Shown piece after piece: positions 5,515 through 11,533 of a stretch of 11,803 nucleotides of DNA. This stretch comes from Candidatus Methanophagales archaeon (GTDB taxonomy: Archaea > Halobacteriota > Syntropharchaeia > Alkanophagales > Methanospirareceae). The stretch's first letter is position 1; every line of letters begins with the position of its first letter. Where the stretch lies: assembly GCA_023131215.1 (NCBI GenBank), contig JAGLZV010000121.1, positions 1 to 11,803 of the forward strand, in the 5' to 3' direction. The notes beneath the pieces were generated by a model. The model saw only the letters and a program-made list of their open reading frames with translations. It was not told the origin of the DNA and ran no database searches. Position numbers and translations under genes: made by a program.

Positions 5515-5759
5515 AAGAGGAAGAAAAAGAAACTGAAGAAGGGGAAAAGAAAGCCGTGTTTTTACCGGCTGAGCTCTATGGCAGGATAGAAGAGAGAGTG
5601 CATGCTACGGAATTCCGCTCCGTGGAGGAATATGTCACATTTGTTCTGGAGGAAGTGCTCGGAGGAGAAGAGGAGGGCGAGGAAGAAGAACCTACTTTTA
5701 GCGAAGAGGAGGAAGAAGAGGTGAAAAAAAGATTGAGAGCTTTGGGTTACTTGGAGTGA
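5511..5759 (+). CDS. Ribbon-helix-helix-like protein 2, acidic paralogue
   Basis: The 82-residue protein is a paralogue of its neighbour: KAVFLPAELYGRIEERV aligns with the strand and first helix, and FRSVEEYVTFVLEEVL aligns with the second helix. It has an acidic N-terminal extension (residues 1-13) and a very acidic linker of Glu runs (50-72) before the common tail KKRLRALGYLE. In place of the basic strand residues of protein 1 it has KKAVFL. The strong negative charge argues against simple DNA binding as a homodimer; heterodimerisation with protein 1 or a protein-protein role is possible. Its start overlaps the upstream stop, and DUF2061 follows after six bases, so it is part of the operon. 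Confidence 0.65.
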   Translation: MKEEEKETEEGEKKAVFLPAELYGRIEERVHATEFRSVEEYVTFVLEEVLGGEEEGEEEEPTFSEEEEEEVKKRLRALGYLE

Positions 5760-5765
5760 GCGCAA

Positions 5766-6080
5766 ATGGTCAATAACAAAAATACAAAGACAGATTCATG
5801 GGTTCGCAGTTGGACAAAATCGTTCACATGGCGTGTTCTCGGAATTGTAATTTTAATTTTGCTCTCCTACTTCATTACGGGTAGTTGGGTTAAAGCGAGT
5901 TTGATTACCTTTGTCTTTCATGCAATTAGAGTGGTTCTGTATGTGCTTCATGAGCGCGCATGGGAGCTTACGGCGTGGGGTCGTGCCACAAATCCCGGTA
6001 TCAACATGTTCTGGTTTTATTTTTGGTTAGCGATTCTAATTCTCGCCTTTGCGGGAATTGTTATGGTAGGAAGTTTATAA
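5766..6080 (+). CDS. DUF2061 membrane protein
   Basis: This 104-residue protein has a soluble N-terminus, then RSWTKSFTWRVLGIVILILL and ITGSW, the DUF2061 signature (R-S-x-x-K-S/T-x-x-W-R ... T/S-x-x-x-x-x-x-T-G), and HAIRVVLYVLHERAWE, which matches the conserved Y-x-x-HER-x-W element. Hydrophobic helices are at about residues 22-40, 43-64 and 80-101. DUF2061 is often encoded next to, or fused with, sulfate-activation genes in bacteria, and here it lies directly before cysD. No biochemical function is established; a membrane role linked to sulfate or APS/PAPS metabolism is an inference from context. The frame is intact, and cysD begins 25 bases after its stop with its own strong ribosome-binding site. 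Confidence 0.85.
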   Translation: MVNNKNTKTDSWVRSWTKSFTWRVLGIVILILLSYFITGSWVKASLITFVFHAIRVVLYVLHERAWELTAWGRATNPGINMFWFYFWLAILILAFAGIVMVGSL

Positions 6081-6087
6081 GTATATT

Positions 6088-6095
6088 GGAGGTGA
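6088..6095 (+). promoter_or_regulatory. Strong ribosome-binding site of cysD
   Basis: GGAGGTGA, almost fully complementary to the 3' end of archaeal 16S rRNA, lies 10 bases before the ATG at 6106. It fixes the cysD start and is the strongest such site in the window. Confidence 0.6.
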
Positions 6096-6105
6096 AGAGG
6101 AGAGA

Positions 6106-6930
6106 ATGGGACTGAAAGAACTGGAGAATAAGAGCATATATATATTAAGGGAAGCATACGCGGAGTTCGAGAACCCGGCAGTTCTGTGGAGCATGGGAAA
6201 AGACAGCACAACTGCTCTCGCACTGTGCAGAAAAGCCTTCTTTGGCAAAATACCATTTCCAGTAATCCATATAGATACGGGTTACAAGTTCAAGCAGATG
6301 TATGAGTTCAGAGATAGAATTGCAGAAGAATGGGGATTGGATTTGATAATAGCGAGGAACGAAGAAGCGATGAACGCGGGAGTTGGACCGAAGGAGGGCA
6401 AGCTCGAGTGCTGCACGAAATTAAAAACGGAAGCGCTGATGCAATGTCTCGATAAGCATGGGTTTGATGCACTGCTTTTAGCAATAAGGAGGGACGAACA
6501 TGGGATAAGAGCGAAGGAACGCGTCTTCTCACCACGTGACGAAGAGTTCAGATGGAATTACAGGGACCAGCCGTTGGAAATGTGGGACCAGTATCAAGCT
6601 CAAAGTAAAGGTCAAAGCGAAACTGATGAGACCCTCCACATCCACACAAGGGTGCATCCAATTCTGCACTGGCGTGAGTTAGATGTTTGGGAATATATAA
6701 AGAGAGAGAAAAATATCCCGGTAAATCTAATGTACTTTGCCAACGATGGAAAGCGGTATCGCAGCTTAGGCTGTGAACCTTGCACTTCTCCAATAGATTC
6801 AAATGCAAAGACAATAGATGAAATAGTGGAGGAACTGCGGACGACGAAGGTTGCAGAACGGTCTGGTAGGGCACAGGACAAAGAAAAGACGTTTATGATG
6901 CAGAAGCTGAGGGCGCTTGGGTATATGTAA
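6106..6930 (+). CDS. cysD: Sulfate adenylyltransferase subunit 2 (ATP sulfurylase small subunit)
   Basis: The 274-residue protein is a PP-loop ATP pyrophosphatase that, with the CysN GTPase, converts sulfate and ATP to adenosine 5'-phosphosulfate (APS) in the cytoplasm. The PP-loop SMGKDST is at residues 29-35. FPVIHIDTGYKFKQMYEFRDR (51-71), KTEAL (107-111), RRDEHGIRAKERVFS (128-142), LHWRELDVWEYI (187-198), LGCEPCTSPI (221-230) and ERSGR (251-255) are all CysD features. They separate it from PAPS reductase (CysH), although ECCTKLK (101-107) is reminiscent of that family. The C-terminus KLRALGYM resembles the tails of both RHH proteins upstream. Its partner gene cysN is not adjacent: an MNT/HEPN pair lies between. 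No APS kinase or APS reductase gene is in the window. Confidence 0.92.
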   Translation: MGLKELENKSIYILREAYAEFENPAVLWSMGKDSTTALALCRKAFFGKIPFPVIHIDTGYKFKQMYEFRDRIAEEWGLDLIIARNEEAMNAGVGPKEGKLECCTKLKTEALMQCLDKHGFDALLLAIRRDEHGIRAKERVFSPRDEEFRWNYRDQPLEMWDQYQAQSKGQSETDETLHIHTRVHPILHWRELDVWEYIKREKNIPVNLMYFANDGKRYRSLGCEPCTSPIDSNAKTIDEIVEELRTTKVAERSGRAQDKEKTFMMQKLRALGYM

Positions 6931-6933
6931 CCA

Positions 6934-6950
6934 CAAGATTACACAGATTC
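6934..6950 (-). repeat. Short inverted copy of the AATCTGTGT dispersed repeat
   Basis: The minus strand reads GAATCTGTGTAATCTTG, closely matching part of the repeats at 10455-10518 and 11671-11738. It lies in the 44-base gap between cysD and the inserted MNT gene, consistent with repeat-associated rearrangement. Confidence 0.5.
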
Positions 6951-6974
6951 TCACGAGAAAAACGATAAATAATA

Positions 6975-7424
6975 ATGAACTTTAAATCTAACAATAAAAT
7001 GGGAATGATTGAGCAATTAAAAGAAGACTTCGAGGAGTTCAGGGAGCGTTGCATGGGGATATTGCTGTTTGGCTCTTATGCCGAAGGAGAGCCAACAAAG
7101 AGGAGCGACATTGACATTTGCATGGTTAAGCCCTCAGAAGGCATTTTAGATGCCATTTACGATAAACTCGGTGGGAAATACGATATAAAAGTGTTTGAGA
7201 ATTTGCCGCTGTATGTAAAAATGGAAGTTATAAGGCATCACGAAGTTATACATGGGGATGAACTTGATTTATCCGAGTATTTCTACTTTTTCAGGAAATT
7301 GTGGCAGGACATGGGGCACAGGATTGTGGAGAACGAATTTAAAAATTTTGCGGAGAGGATAAGATATAGGAGGCGATGGCTGAATGAGAAAGAACAGATA
7401 CTTAGAGAAATTGGAAGTGTTTGA
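6975..7424 (+). CDS. MNT-type nucleotidyltransferase antitoxin (MntA-like)
   Basis: A 149-residue protein with the nucleotidyltransferase signature GSYAEGEPTKRSDIDICMV (33-51), D45 and D47 as metal ligands, and a third likely acidic ligand D70 in KYDIKVFE. In HepT/MntA systems such proteins inactivate the HEPN ribonuclease by adding AMP to the Tyr beside its active site. The next gene encodes exactly such a HEPN protein with the Tyr, overlapping by 41 bases, so the pair is a complete module. The start is uncertain: ATG 6975 or ATG 6999, neither with a clear ribosome-binding site. The C-terminal helical part ends RYRRRWLNEKEQILREIG. The module interrupts the cysD-cysN order. Confidence 0.85.
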   Translation: MNFKSNNKMGMIEQLKEDFEEFRERCMGILLFGSYAEGEPTKRSDIDICMVKPSEGILDAIYDKLGGKYDIKVFENLPLYVKMEVIRHHEVIHGDELDLSEYFYFFRKLWQDMGHRIVENEFKNFAERIRYRRRWLNEKEQILREIGSV

Positions 7425-7803
7425 AGGGGAAATGGGATTCATAAGGGCGAAGTCACTTGCATTAGAGGACGATGTTACGAGGCGGGCATTATTGTATGCG
7501 TTAGAGGTTTGCGTGGATGTAGTCATGGATGTGGTTGCGATGGCAACGAGGGACTTAGGACTTGCAGTTGAAGATGATTACACGAACATCGAGAAGCTGG
7601 AGAAAGAAAAGGTGCTGGCGAAGAGGGAAGGAGAACTGATAAGAAGATTCAATGGTCTGAGGAACGCCATTGTTCATAAATATAACCGGTTGGACTTGGA
7701 TGCGATTCAGAGGGGATTGAATAAAATAGAAGAGCTGTATGGTGTATTGGACAAATTAGTGGAAGTTGTTGAGAGAAGAGGTGGTTTGGGGGAAGCTAAA
7801 TGA
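7384..7803 (+). CDS. HEPN-domain toxin (HepT-like, DUF86)
   Basis: The 139-residue all-helical protein carries LRNAIVHKYNRLD around residues 92-104. This includes the RX4HXY active-site motif of HEPN ribonucleases, with R93, H98 and the modifiable Y100. RALLYALEVCVDVVMDV (34-50) and DDYTNIEKLEKEKVL (64-78) fit HepT/DUF86 helices. Such toxins cleave RNA and are kept inactive through AMPylation by the cognate MNT protein, here encoded just upstream with a 41-base overlap. GGAGG lies about 10 bases before the ATG. Its stop overlaps the start of cysN, so toxin and cysN are translationally coupled, which is unusual. The protein looks intact. Confidence 0.87.
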   Translation: MRKNRYLEKLEVFEGEMGFIRAKSLALEDDVTRRALLYALEVCVDVVMDVVAMATRDLGLAVEDDYTNIEKLEKEKVLAKREGELIRRFNGLRNAIVHKYNRLDLDAIQRGLNKIEELYGVLDKLVEVVERRGGLGEAK

Positions 7804-9020
7804 TGAATGTGAACGTGAATGTGGTTCTTGTGGGACATGTGGACCATGGTAAGTCCACATTGATAGGACGATTGCTTTACGACAGCGAGAGCATAATGGA
7901 TGAGAGAGTGGAAGAGATACAGAAATTAGCGGAAGAATATAAGCGCAGGTTTGAATTTGCTTATTTCCTTGATTCTTTTGAGGACGAGCTAAAAGAAGAG
8001 AGGACAATAGATACGGTGAGTTTGATGTTTAAAAGCAAGAAGAACTACTACACGATAACAGACGTGCCTGGGCATAAGGAGTTCATAAAGAACATGCTCA
8101 CAGGCGCTTCACATGCAGACGTGGCGGTTCTGGTTGTGTCGGCGGATGAAGGCGTGCAAGAGCAAACGAGGAGGCACATGTTCTTGCTCAAAATGCTTGG
8201 CATAAACCAGGTTTTTGTGGTTGTGAACAAGATGGATGCGGTGGATTATAAAAAGGAGAGGTTTGAAGTGGTTAAGAAACAAATAAGCAAGCTTTTAAAT
8301 TCGTTTGACTACGCTGCGGAAGAAATGCTATTCATACCTGCGTCGGCGATGGAAGGCGATAACATTTACCGTAGGAGCGAGGGAATGGAATGGTACGAAG
8401 GTCCAACTTTAATAGAGGCTTTGGATGGGGTGACGCAGGAAGGAAAAGAGAAACCACTGAGGTTTGTTGTTCAGGATGTATATGAAGTGGAGGGTGAAAA
8501 AATAGTTGTTGGAAGAGTTGAATCGGGCATGTTAAGAAAAGGTGATGAAGTAATTTCCGAACCCTCTTGCATTAAAACAAAAGTAGAAAAAATAAAGGTC
8601 TTTGAGGGTGAATTAGAAGAAGCGGCAACCATGGACAGCGTTGGGATTGTCATCAAGGGAGAAGTAAAAAGAGGGGATGTTTTCGGGTTGGTAGGGAATC
8701 CTCCTAAACCTGCGAAGGAATTTTTAGGAGAAGCTGTTTTGCTCGGTAAGGAATTGAAAAAAGGAGAGCCAATAGAACTAAGATGCGGAACTGCAAAAGT
8801 GAAATGCGAAATAAAAGAGATAAAAGAAAAGATAGATTCAGAGACGGGAGAAGTGATGGAAGAAAATCCGGAAGAGATAAATGAGCACGATGCGGCAACA
8901 ATTGTTTTTGCTACAGAGCCGTTGGTTGTAGAGAAATTTGCCGAGATACCAGAGCTTGGCAGGTTTGTTCTGGTAAAAAATGAGAGGAATATAGGTGCGG
9001 GGGTGGTTTTAGATGTCTAA
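7800..9020 (+). CDS. cysN: Sulfate adenylyltransferase subunit 1 (GTPase of ATP sulfurylase)
   Basis: The 406-residue translation-factor-like GTPase pairs with CysD to drive APS formation by GTP hydrolysis. G1 is GHVDHGKS (12-19), G3 is DVPGH (88-92), G4 is NKMD (143-146), and the G5 region is ASAM (181-184). YFLDSFEDELKEERTIDT (55-72) corresponds to the switch I region. Family members usually read ERxQGITID there, so EERTIDT is a slight deviation. Beta-barrel domains II and III follow (about 215-406). EF-1alpha is the main alternative, but the DSFEDELKEERTID segment, the short C-terminus (bacterial CysN about 475) and the operon with cysD favour CysN. Start codons ATG 7800 and ATG 7803 are tandem. 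The stop overlaps the next gene by eight bases. Confidence 0.85.
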   Translation: MMNVNVNVVLVGHVDHGKSTLIGRLLYDSESIMDERVEEIQKLAEEYKRRFEFAYFLDSFEDELKEERTIDTVSLMFKSKKNYYTITDVPGHKEFIKNMLTGASHADVAVLVVSADEGVQEQTRRHMFLLKMLGINQVFVVVNKMDAVDYKKERFEVVKKQISKLLNSFDYAAEEMLFIPASAMEGDNIYRRSEGMEWYEGPTLIEALDGVTQEGKEKPLRFVVQDVYEVEGEKIVVGRVESGMLRKGDEVISEPSCIKTKVEKIKVFEGELEEAATMDSVGIVIKGEVKRGDVFGLVGNPPKPAKEFLGEAVLLGKELKKGEPIELRCGTAKVKCEIKEIKEKIDSETGEVMEENPEEINEHDAATIVFATEPLVVEKFAEIPELGRFVLVKNERNIGAGVVLDV

Positions 9021-9822
9021 GGGAATATTTTTTGTGCTGGGAATAGATGCGGCAACGTGGAGTATTGTAACACCGAATTTGCATAAGTTAAGGAATTTTA
9101 AACGTTTGATAGAAGTGGGAAAAAGTAAAGAGCTTATCCTGAAGGAAAAGCCTATATCGGCATCGGTTTGGTGCGGTATGTTCTCGGGTAAGCTTCCAGA
9201 GGAACACAAACATGGAAGTTACGTTGTGAATGGCGAGATAGTGAAGAGAGAAGACATAAAAGTGGATTTTATATGGGATGTTTTAGAGCGAGAAGGCAAG
9301 AAAGTAAAAGCATTGAACGTGCCTTTTGTTGTGCCTCCTTACTCTTTTGGTGTAAATTTCAAGCCAATAGGTTTTGGATTGCCGACAAATGAGAAGGAAT
9401 GGGAAGAGGAATTGGAGAGAGTCACAGAGAAGACAAAACTTCTAATAGAGGAGAAACCTGATTTGCTTATTGCGGTTTATACGCTTTTGGATAGGATTCA
9501 GCACTTCCACTGGGGTGAGGATTATGTTGTTGAGTGGTATAGGAAAATGGATGAGAAGATTGGAGAACTAATATTCGACACTGGTTTCTTAGATGTAGAG
9601 GAGGATAACGAATTAATTGTAATTTCAGACCACGGATTCTGCTCTTTTGGCGAGGCGAAAGTGCAGACGCTGCCGGAGCACACGAAAGAAGGGAAATTAA
9701 ATTTAAAGGGCGACCATCATGAAAATGCTTTGCTGATAACGGTGAACGTAAATTATGAGATGAAGAGACCGCAGGATGTGTTTTATGCGATAAACTTTTT
9801 TGCAAGCAAAAACCTTTACTAA
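9013..9822 (+). CDS. Alkaline-phosphatase-superfamily hydrolase (type I phosphodiesterase/nucleotide pyrophosphatase-like), C-terminus replaced by a repeat
   Basis: The 269-residue protein has the metal-site and nucleophile layout of the superfamily: GIDAATW with D12, SASVWCGMFSGK with probable nucleophile S49, DRIQHFHW with D160 and H164, ISDHGF with D206 and H207, and GDHHENALLI with H235/H236. It could hydrolyse phosphate, phosphodiester or sulfate esters; the position after cysN suggests sulfur or nucleotide metabolism, which is inference. It overlaps cysN by eight bases. The last residues, NFFASKNLY, come from a palindromic repeat starting near 9792 that supplies the stop codon. The core is complete, but the original C-terminus, perhaps 10-40 residues, is lost. 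Activity may survive because all recognisable catalytic residues precede the insertion. Confidence 0.8.
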   Translation: MSKGIFFVLGIDAATWSIVTPNLHKLRNFKRLIEVGKSKELILKEKPISASVWCGMFSGKLPEEHKHGSYVVNGEIVKREDIKVDFIWDVLEREGKKVKALNVPFVVPPYSFGVNFKPIGFGLPTNEKEWEEELERVTEKTKLLIEEKPDLLIAVYTLLDRIQHFHWGEDYVVEWYRKMDEKIGELIFDTGFLDVEEDNELIVISDHGFCSFGEAKVQTLPEHTKEGKLNLKGDHHENALLITVNVNYEMKRPQDVFYAINFFASKNLY

Positions 9823-9827
9823 AAAAA
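9792..9827 (+). repeat. Palindromic element, copy 1 (module B, short)
   Basis: AAACTTTTTTGCAAGCAAAA followed by ACCTTTACTAA ends the phosphodiesterase gene and runs up to the wecC start. The first 31 bases match copy 2 at 9956 with one missing A and one substitution. TTTTTTGC and GCAAAAA form a small hairpin. It could also act as a transcription terminator. Confidence 0.6.
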
Positions 9828-10456
9828 ATGAAAGATAAGAAAGTCTGTATTGTAGGATTAGGGTATGTTGGTTTGCCTTTAGCAAAGGCGTTCTCCAAGC
9901 ACCTGAAAGTAATAGGCTACGATATAGATAGCGATAAAATAAGGAAACTAAACAAAAACTTTTTTGCAAAGCAAAAACCTTTACAAGCCTTTTTAGAAAA
10001 AAGCTTTACCAAAAACGCTGAGGGAAACAATGAAGATAACTTAGAGTTCACCACAGACACGTCAAAGATAAAACAATCGGATTTTGTTTTAATCTGCGTG
10101 CCGACTCCGGTGACAAAATCAAATTTAAGGAGCCGGATTTGAGATATGTGAGATCAGCAGCAGAAATAGTTGGACAGCAGCTCAAACTCAAAAAAGGAGT
10201 TAGCGTAGTTCTGGAGTCAACAATTTATCCTGGAGTTAGTGAAGAGATCATTGCACCCATTTTAGAAAGAGAATCAGGACTAAAATGCGGAGCGGATTTC
10301 AAAATTGGGTACTCGCCGGAACGGATAAATCCGGGTGATGAAGCACATACCTTAGATAAGATAACGAAGATCGTTGCAGGAATGGATGATAAGACTACCG
10401 AAACTTTAGCCGAGCTTTACGGCTTGATTACCAATATCTATAAAGCCAAAGAATAA
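9828..10456 (+). pseudogene. wecC: Broken UDP-N-acetyl-D-mannosamine dehydrogenase
   Basis: The start MKDKKVCIVGLGYVGLPLAK gives the NAD-binding GLGYVG (10-15), then IGYDIDSDKIRKLN. An in-frame 22-codon palindromic repeat (9954-10019) follows, then EGNNEDNLEFTTDTSKI and FVLICVPTPVTK. The frame then breaks near 10115-10140: after KSNLRSRI it stops, while the next frame reads KEPDLRYVRSAAEIVG, then LESTIYPGVSEEI, GYSPERINPGDEAHTLDKIT and NIYKAKE before a stop at 10454-10456. These are WecC motifs in the right order. The family protein is about 420-440 residues with a catalytic Cys and a C-terminal UDP-binding domain, both absent. The enzyme would oxidise UDP-ManNAc, the product of WecB, to UDP-ManNAcA. 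Insertion, frameshift and deletion make it nonfunctional. Confidence 0.85.
9954..10019 (+). repeat. Palindromic element, copy 2 (modules B+A) inserted in frame in wecC
   Basis: A 66-base segment between the codons for KLN and EGNNEDN has no counterpart expected in WecC. It contains two hairpins: TTTTTGC-AAA-GCAAAAA and CTTTTT-AGA-AAAAAG. The first half (from 9956) matches copy 1. The second half, ending ACCAAAAACGCT, matches the element at 10703-10734. It adds 22 codons without changing frame. Confidence 0.7.
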
Positions 10457-10518
10457 AAGCTTTTGTGATTGAAAAATAATAAATCAGTGTAATCAGTGTT
10501 AATCTGTGTCTCAAAAAA
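10455..10518 (+). repeat. Dispersed AATCTGTGT repeat, copy 1
   Basis: Sixty-four bases from AAAAGCTTTTGTGATTGAAA to TTAATCTGTGTCTCAAAAAA recur at 11671-11738 (68 bases) with a few changes. It lies exactly between the truncated wecC and the 5'-truncated epimerase piece. It contains GTGATTGAAAA, which could encode VIEN, a WecC motif (AAKVIEN), so its left part may be wecC-derived. Confidence 0.7.
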
Positions 10519-10680
10519 GGAACAGAAACGAGGGATTGAACTTATGTAGATGATATAATAGATGGATTGTTAGCAATGGGGATAAAAGAAGAGGCAGTTG
10601 GGGAGGCTATCAATTTAGGCTCTGGTAAGGAGCACAGGGTTATAGATATGGCGAATATGGTGAACGAGCTTACAGGTCAA
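10519..10680 (+). pseudogene. Internal fragment of an NAD-dependent sugar epimerase/dehydratase
   Basis: The frame from 10519 reads GTETRD, TGA, TYVDDIIDGLLAMGIKEEAV, GEAINLGSGKEHRVIDMANM, VNELTGQ. Family members have R-D-W-T-Y-V-D-D-I here, so the TGA at 10537-10539 is a Trp codon turned into a stop. GEAINLGSG is the usual continuation. The N-terminal Rossmann half is absent: the fragment begins straight after the AATCTGTGT repeat. The C-terminal part is replaced after LTGQ by the palindromic array. The matching C-terminal scrap occurs about 8.7 kb away at 1847-1942. This is the middle of a UDP-sugar epimerase or decarboxylase, clearly nonfunctional. Confidence 0.8.
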
Positions 10681-10790
10681 ACTTTAAGAAAGTTTAATCA
10701 ACAAACTTTTAGAAAAAGTTTGACCAAAAACGCTGCGCAAGCTTCGCAAAAACTTTTCTTTAAAAAAGAAACCTTTACTAAAGAAACACG
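10679..10790 (+). repeat. Palindromic element array, copy 3 (tandem hairpin modules)
   Basis: A row of hairpins follows the epimerase fragment: AAACTTT-AAG-AAAGTTT (10679-10695); CAAACTTTT-AGA-AAAAGTTTG (10702-10722), a perfect 9-bp stem followed by ACCAAAAACGCT as in the wecC insert; a GCGCAAGCTTCGC near-palindrome (10735-10747); and TTTCTTT-AAA-AAAGAAA inside a module-B-like unit ending ACCTTTACTAA. The reading frame stays open through the array and on to 10884, giving a Lys/Phe/Thr-rich peptide that is unlikely to be a real protein. Confidence 0.7.
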
Positions 10791-10813
10791 AAAGAAGAAA
10801 ATGAAAACAATAA

Positions 10814-10832
10814 AGATTTTTAAGTATAAAAA
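10814..10832 (+). promoter_or_regulatory. TATA-type promoter for the third VapBC pair
   Basis: TTTTTAAGTATAAAAA lies 25-40 bases upstream of the antitoxin ATG at 10856. GGTGAT at 10846-10851 is the ribosome-binding site. The exact box within the AT-rich stretch is uncertain. Confidence 0.4.
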
Positions 10833-10855
10833 CAAACTTAATTTTGGTGATAAAT

Positions 10856-11041
10856 ATGGGAATAAGAGTAAAAGCGAGATATGAGAATAAGGTATTGAAG
10901 CCGTTGGAGGGATTGGATTTGAAAGAAGGTGAGGATGTGGAGATAGAGGTGAAGAAAGCATTGGTAGAAGAGTTCCATGGAAAAATGAAAATTGACAAAG
11001 AAATTGCGGATGAAATAATAGAGATGGAGGTATGGGATTAA
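10856..11041 (+). CDS. AF2212/DUF104-type VapB antitoxin
   Basis: The protein has 61 residues from ATG 10856, preferred over a TTG at 10844 because GGTGAT ends four to five bases before it. MGIRVKARYENKVLKPLEGL, then DLKEGEDVEIEVK, is the typical N-terminal beta-barrel of the AF2212-like (DUF104) antitoxin family. The C-terminal helix FHGKMKIDKEIADEIIEMEV would bind the toxin. It overlaps the PIN-domain gene by 10 bases, the usual VapBC arrangement. It looks intact although it lies between relics, and it probably represses its own promoter as VapB proteins do. Confidence 0.85.
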   Translation: MGIRVKARYENKVLKPLEGLDLKEGEDVEIEVKKALVEEFHGKMKIDKEIADEIIEMEVWD

Positions 11042-11529
11042 AGCTCAGAGAATTACCGGCCAATAAAGAAATATTCGTAGATGCGAACATATTCTTATAT
11101 TCGGCATTTAAACATCCTGTTTTTGGAAATAAGTGCAAAAATTTTCTTATCAGGATAGAAAAAGGGGAAATAAAGAGCTATACTTCTGATTTTGTGCTGA
11201 ATGAGATTTTTCACAAACTAATGATTGCCGAGGTTGTCAAGAAATTTGGGATAGCGGCAAAACAAGTTGTCAGATTTGTTAAGAAAAAGCCAGAAATAAT
11301 TGCGGAACTTGAGACAGTTTGGACTGAGATGGAAATCATAAAAGGTTTTAATATATCCATTTTAAACGGTTCGCTATTCCCTGACTTCATTGAAATATCC
11401 AAAAAGTATTGGTTAATGGCTACTGATGCTTTTCATGTTACCACGATGAAAAGGCATGGAATAACGAGTATCGCAACAAACGACCCCGACTTTGAAAGAG
11501 TAGAATGGTTAAAGGTTTGGAAGCCTTAA
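11032..11529 (+). CDS. VapC-type PIN-domain ribonuclease toxin
   Basis: The 165-residue protein has the complete PIN active site. FVDANIFLY gives D17, TSDFVLNEIFHKL gives E58, LMATDAFHVTTM gives D132, and IATNDPDFERV gives D151 (with D153). PIN toxins use these residues to hold magnesium and cut RNA. Length and motif order are as expected for VapC. The start overlaps the antitoxin stop by 10 bases. Of the three VapC sequences in the window this is the only complete one. It ends 4 bases before a repeat-like hairpin at 11534-11569 that may terminate the transcript. The specific RNA target cannot be told from sequence. Confidence 0.9.
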   Translation: MGLKLRELPANKEIFVDANIFLYSAFKHPVFGNKCKNFLIRIEKGEIKSYTSDFVLNEIFHKLMIAEVVKKFGIAAKQVVRFVKKKPEIIAELETVWTEMEIIKGFNISILNGSLFPDFIEISKKYWLMATDAFHVTTMKRHGITSIATNDPDFERVEWLKVWKP

Positions 11530-11533
11530 ATGC

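Noticed and set aside
6106..6930. PAPS reductase (CysH) for the cysD gene
   Set aside because: RRDEHGIRAKERVFS, the LGCEPCTSP segment and an ERSGR-type C-terminus, together with cysN in the operon, fit the ATP sulfurylase small subunit better, despite the ECC motif.
6931..6974. Small RNA or tRNA between cysD and the MNT gene
   Set aside because: The gap is only 44 bases, with no cloverleaf; it is explained by the AATCTGTGT repeat copy.
10567..10884. 105-codon open frame starting MLAMGIKEE
   Set aside because: Only its first third is protein-like, and that part is the middle of an epimerase. The rest is translation of palindromic repeats and runs into the VapB promoter region.
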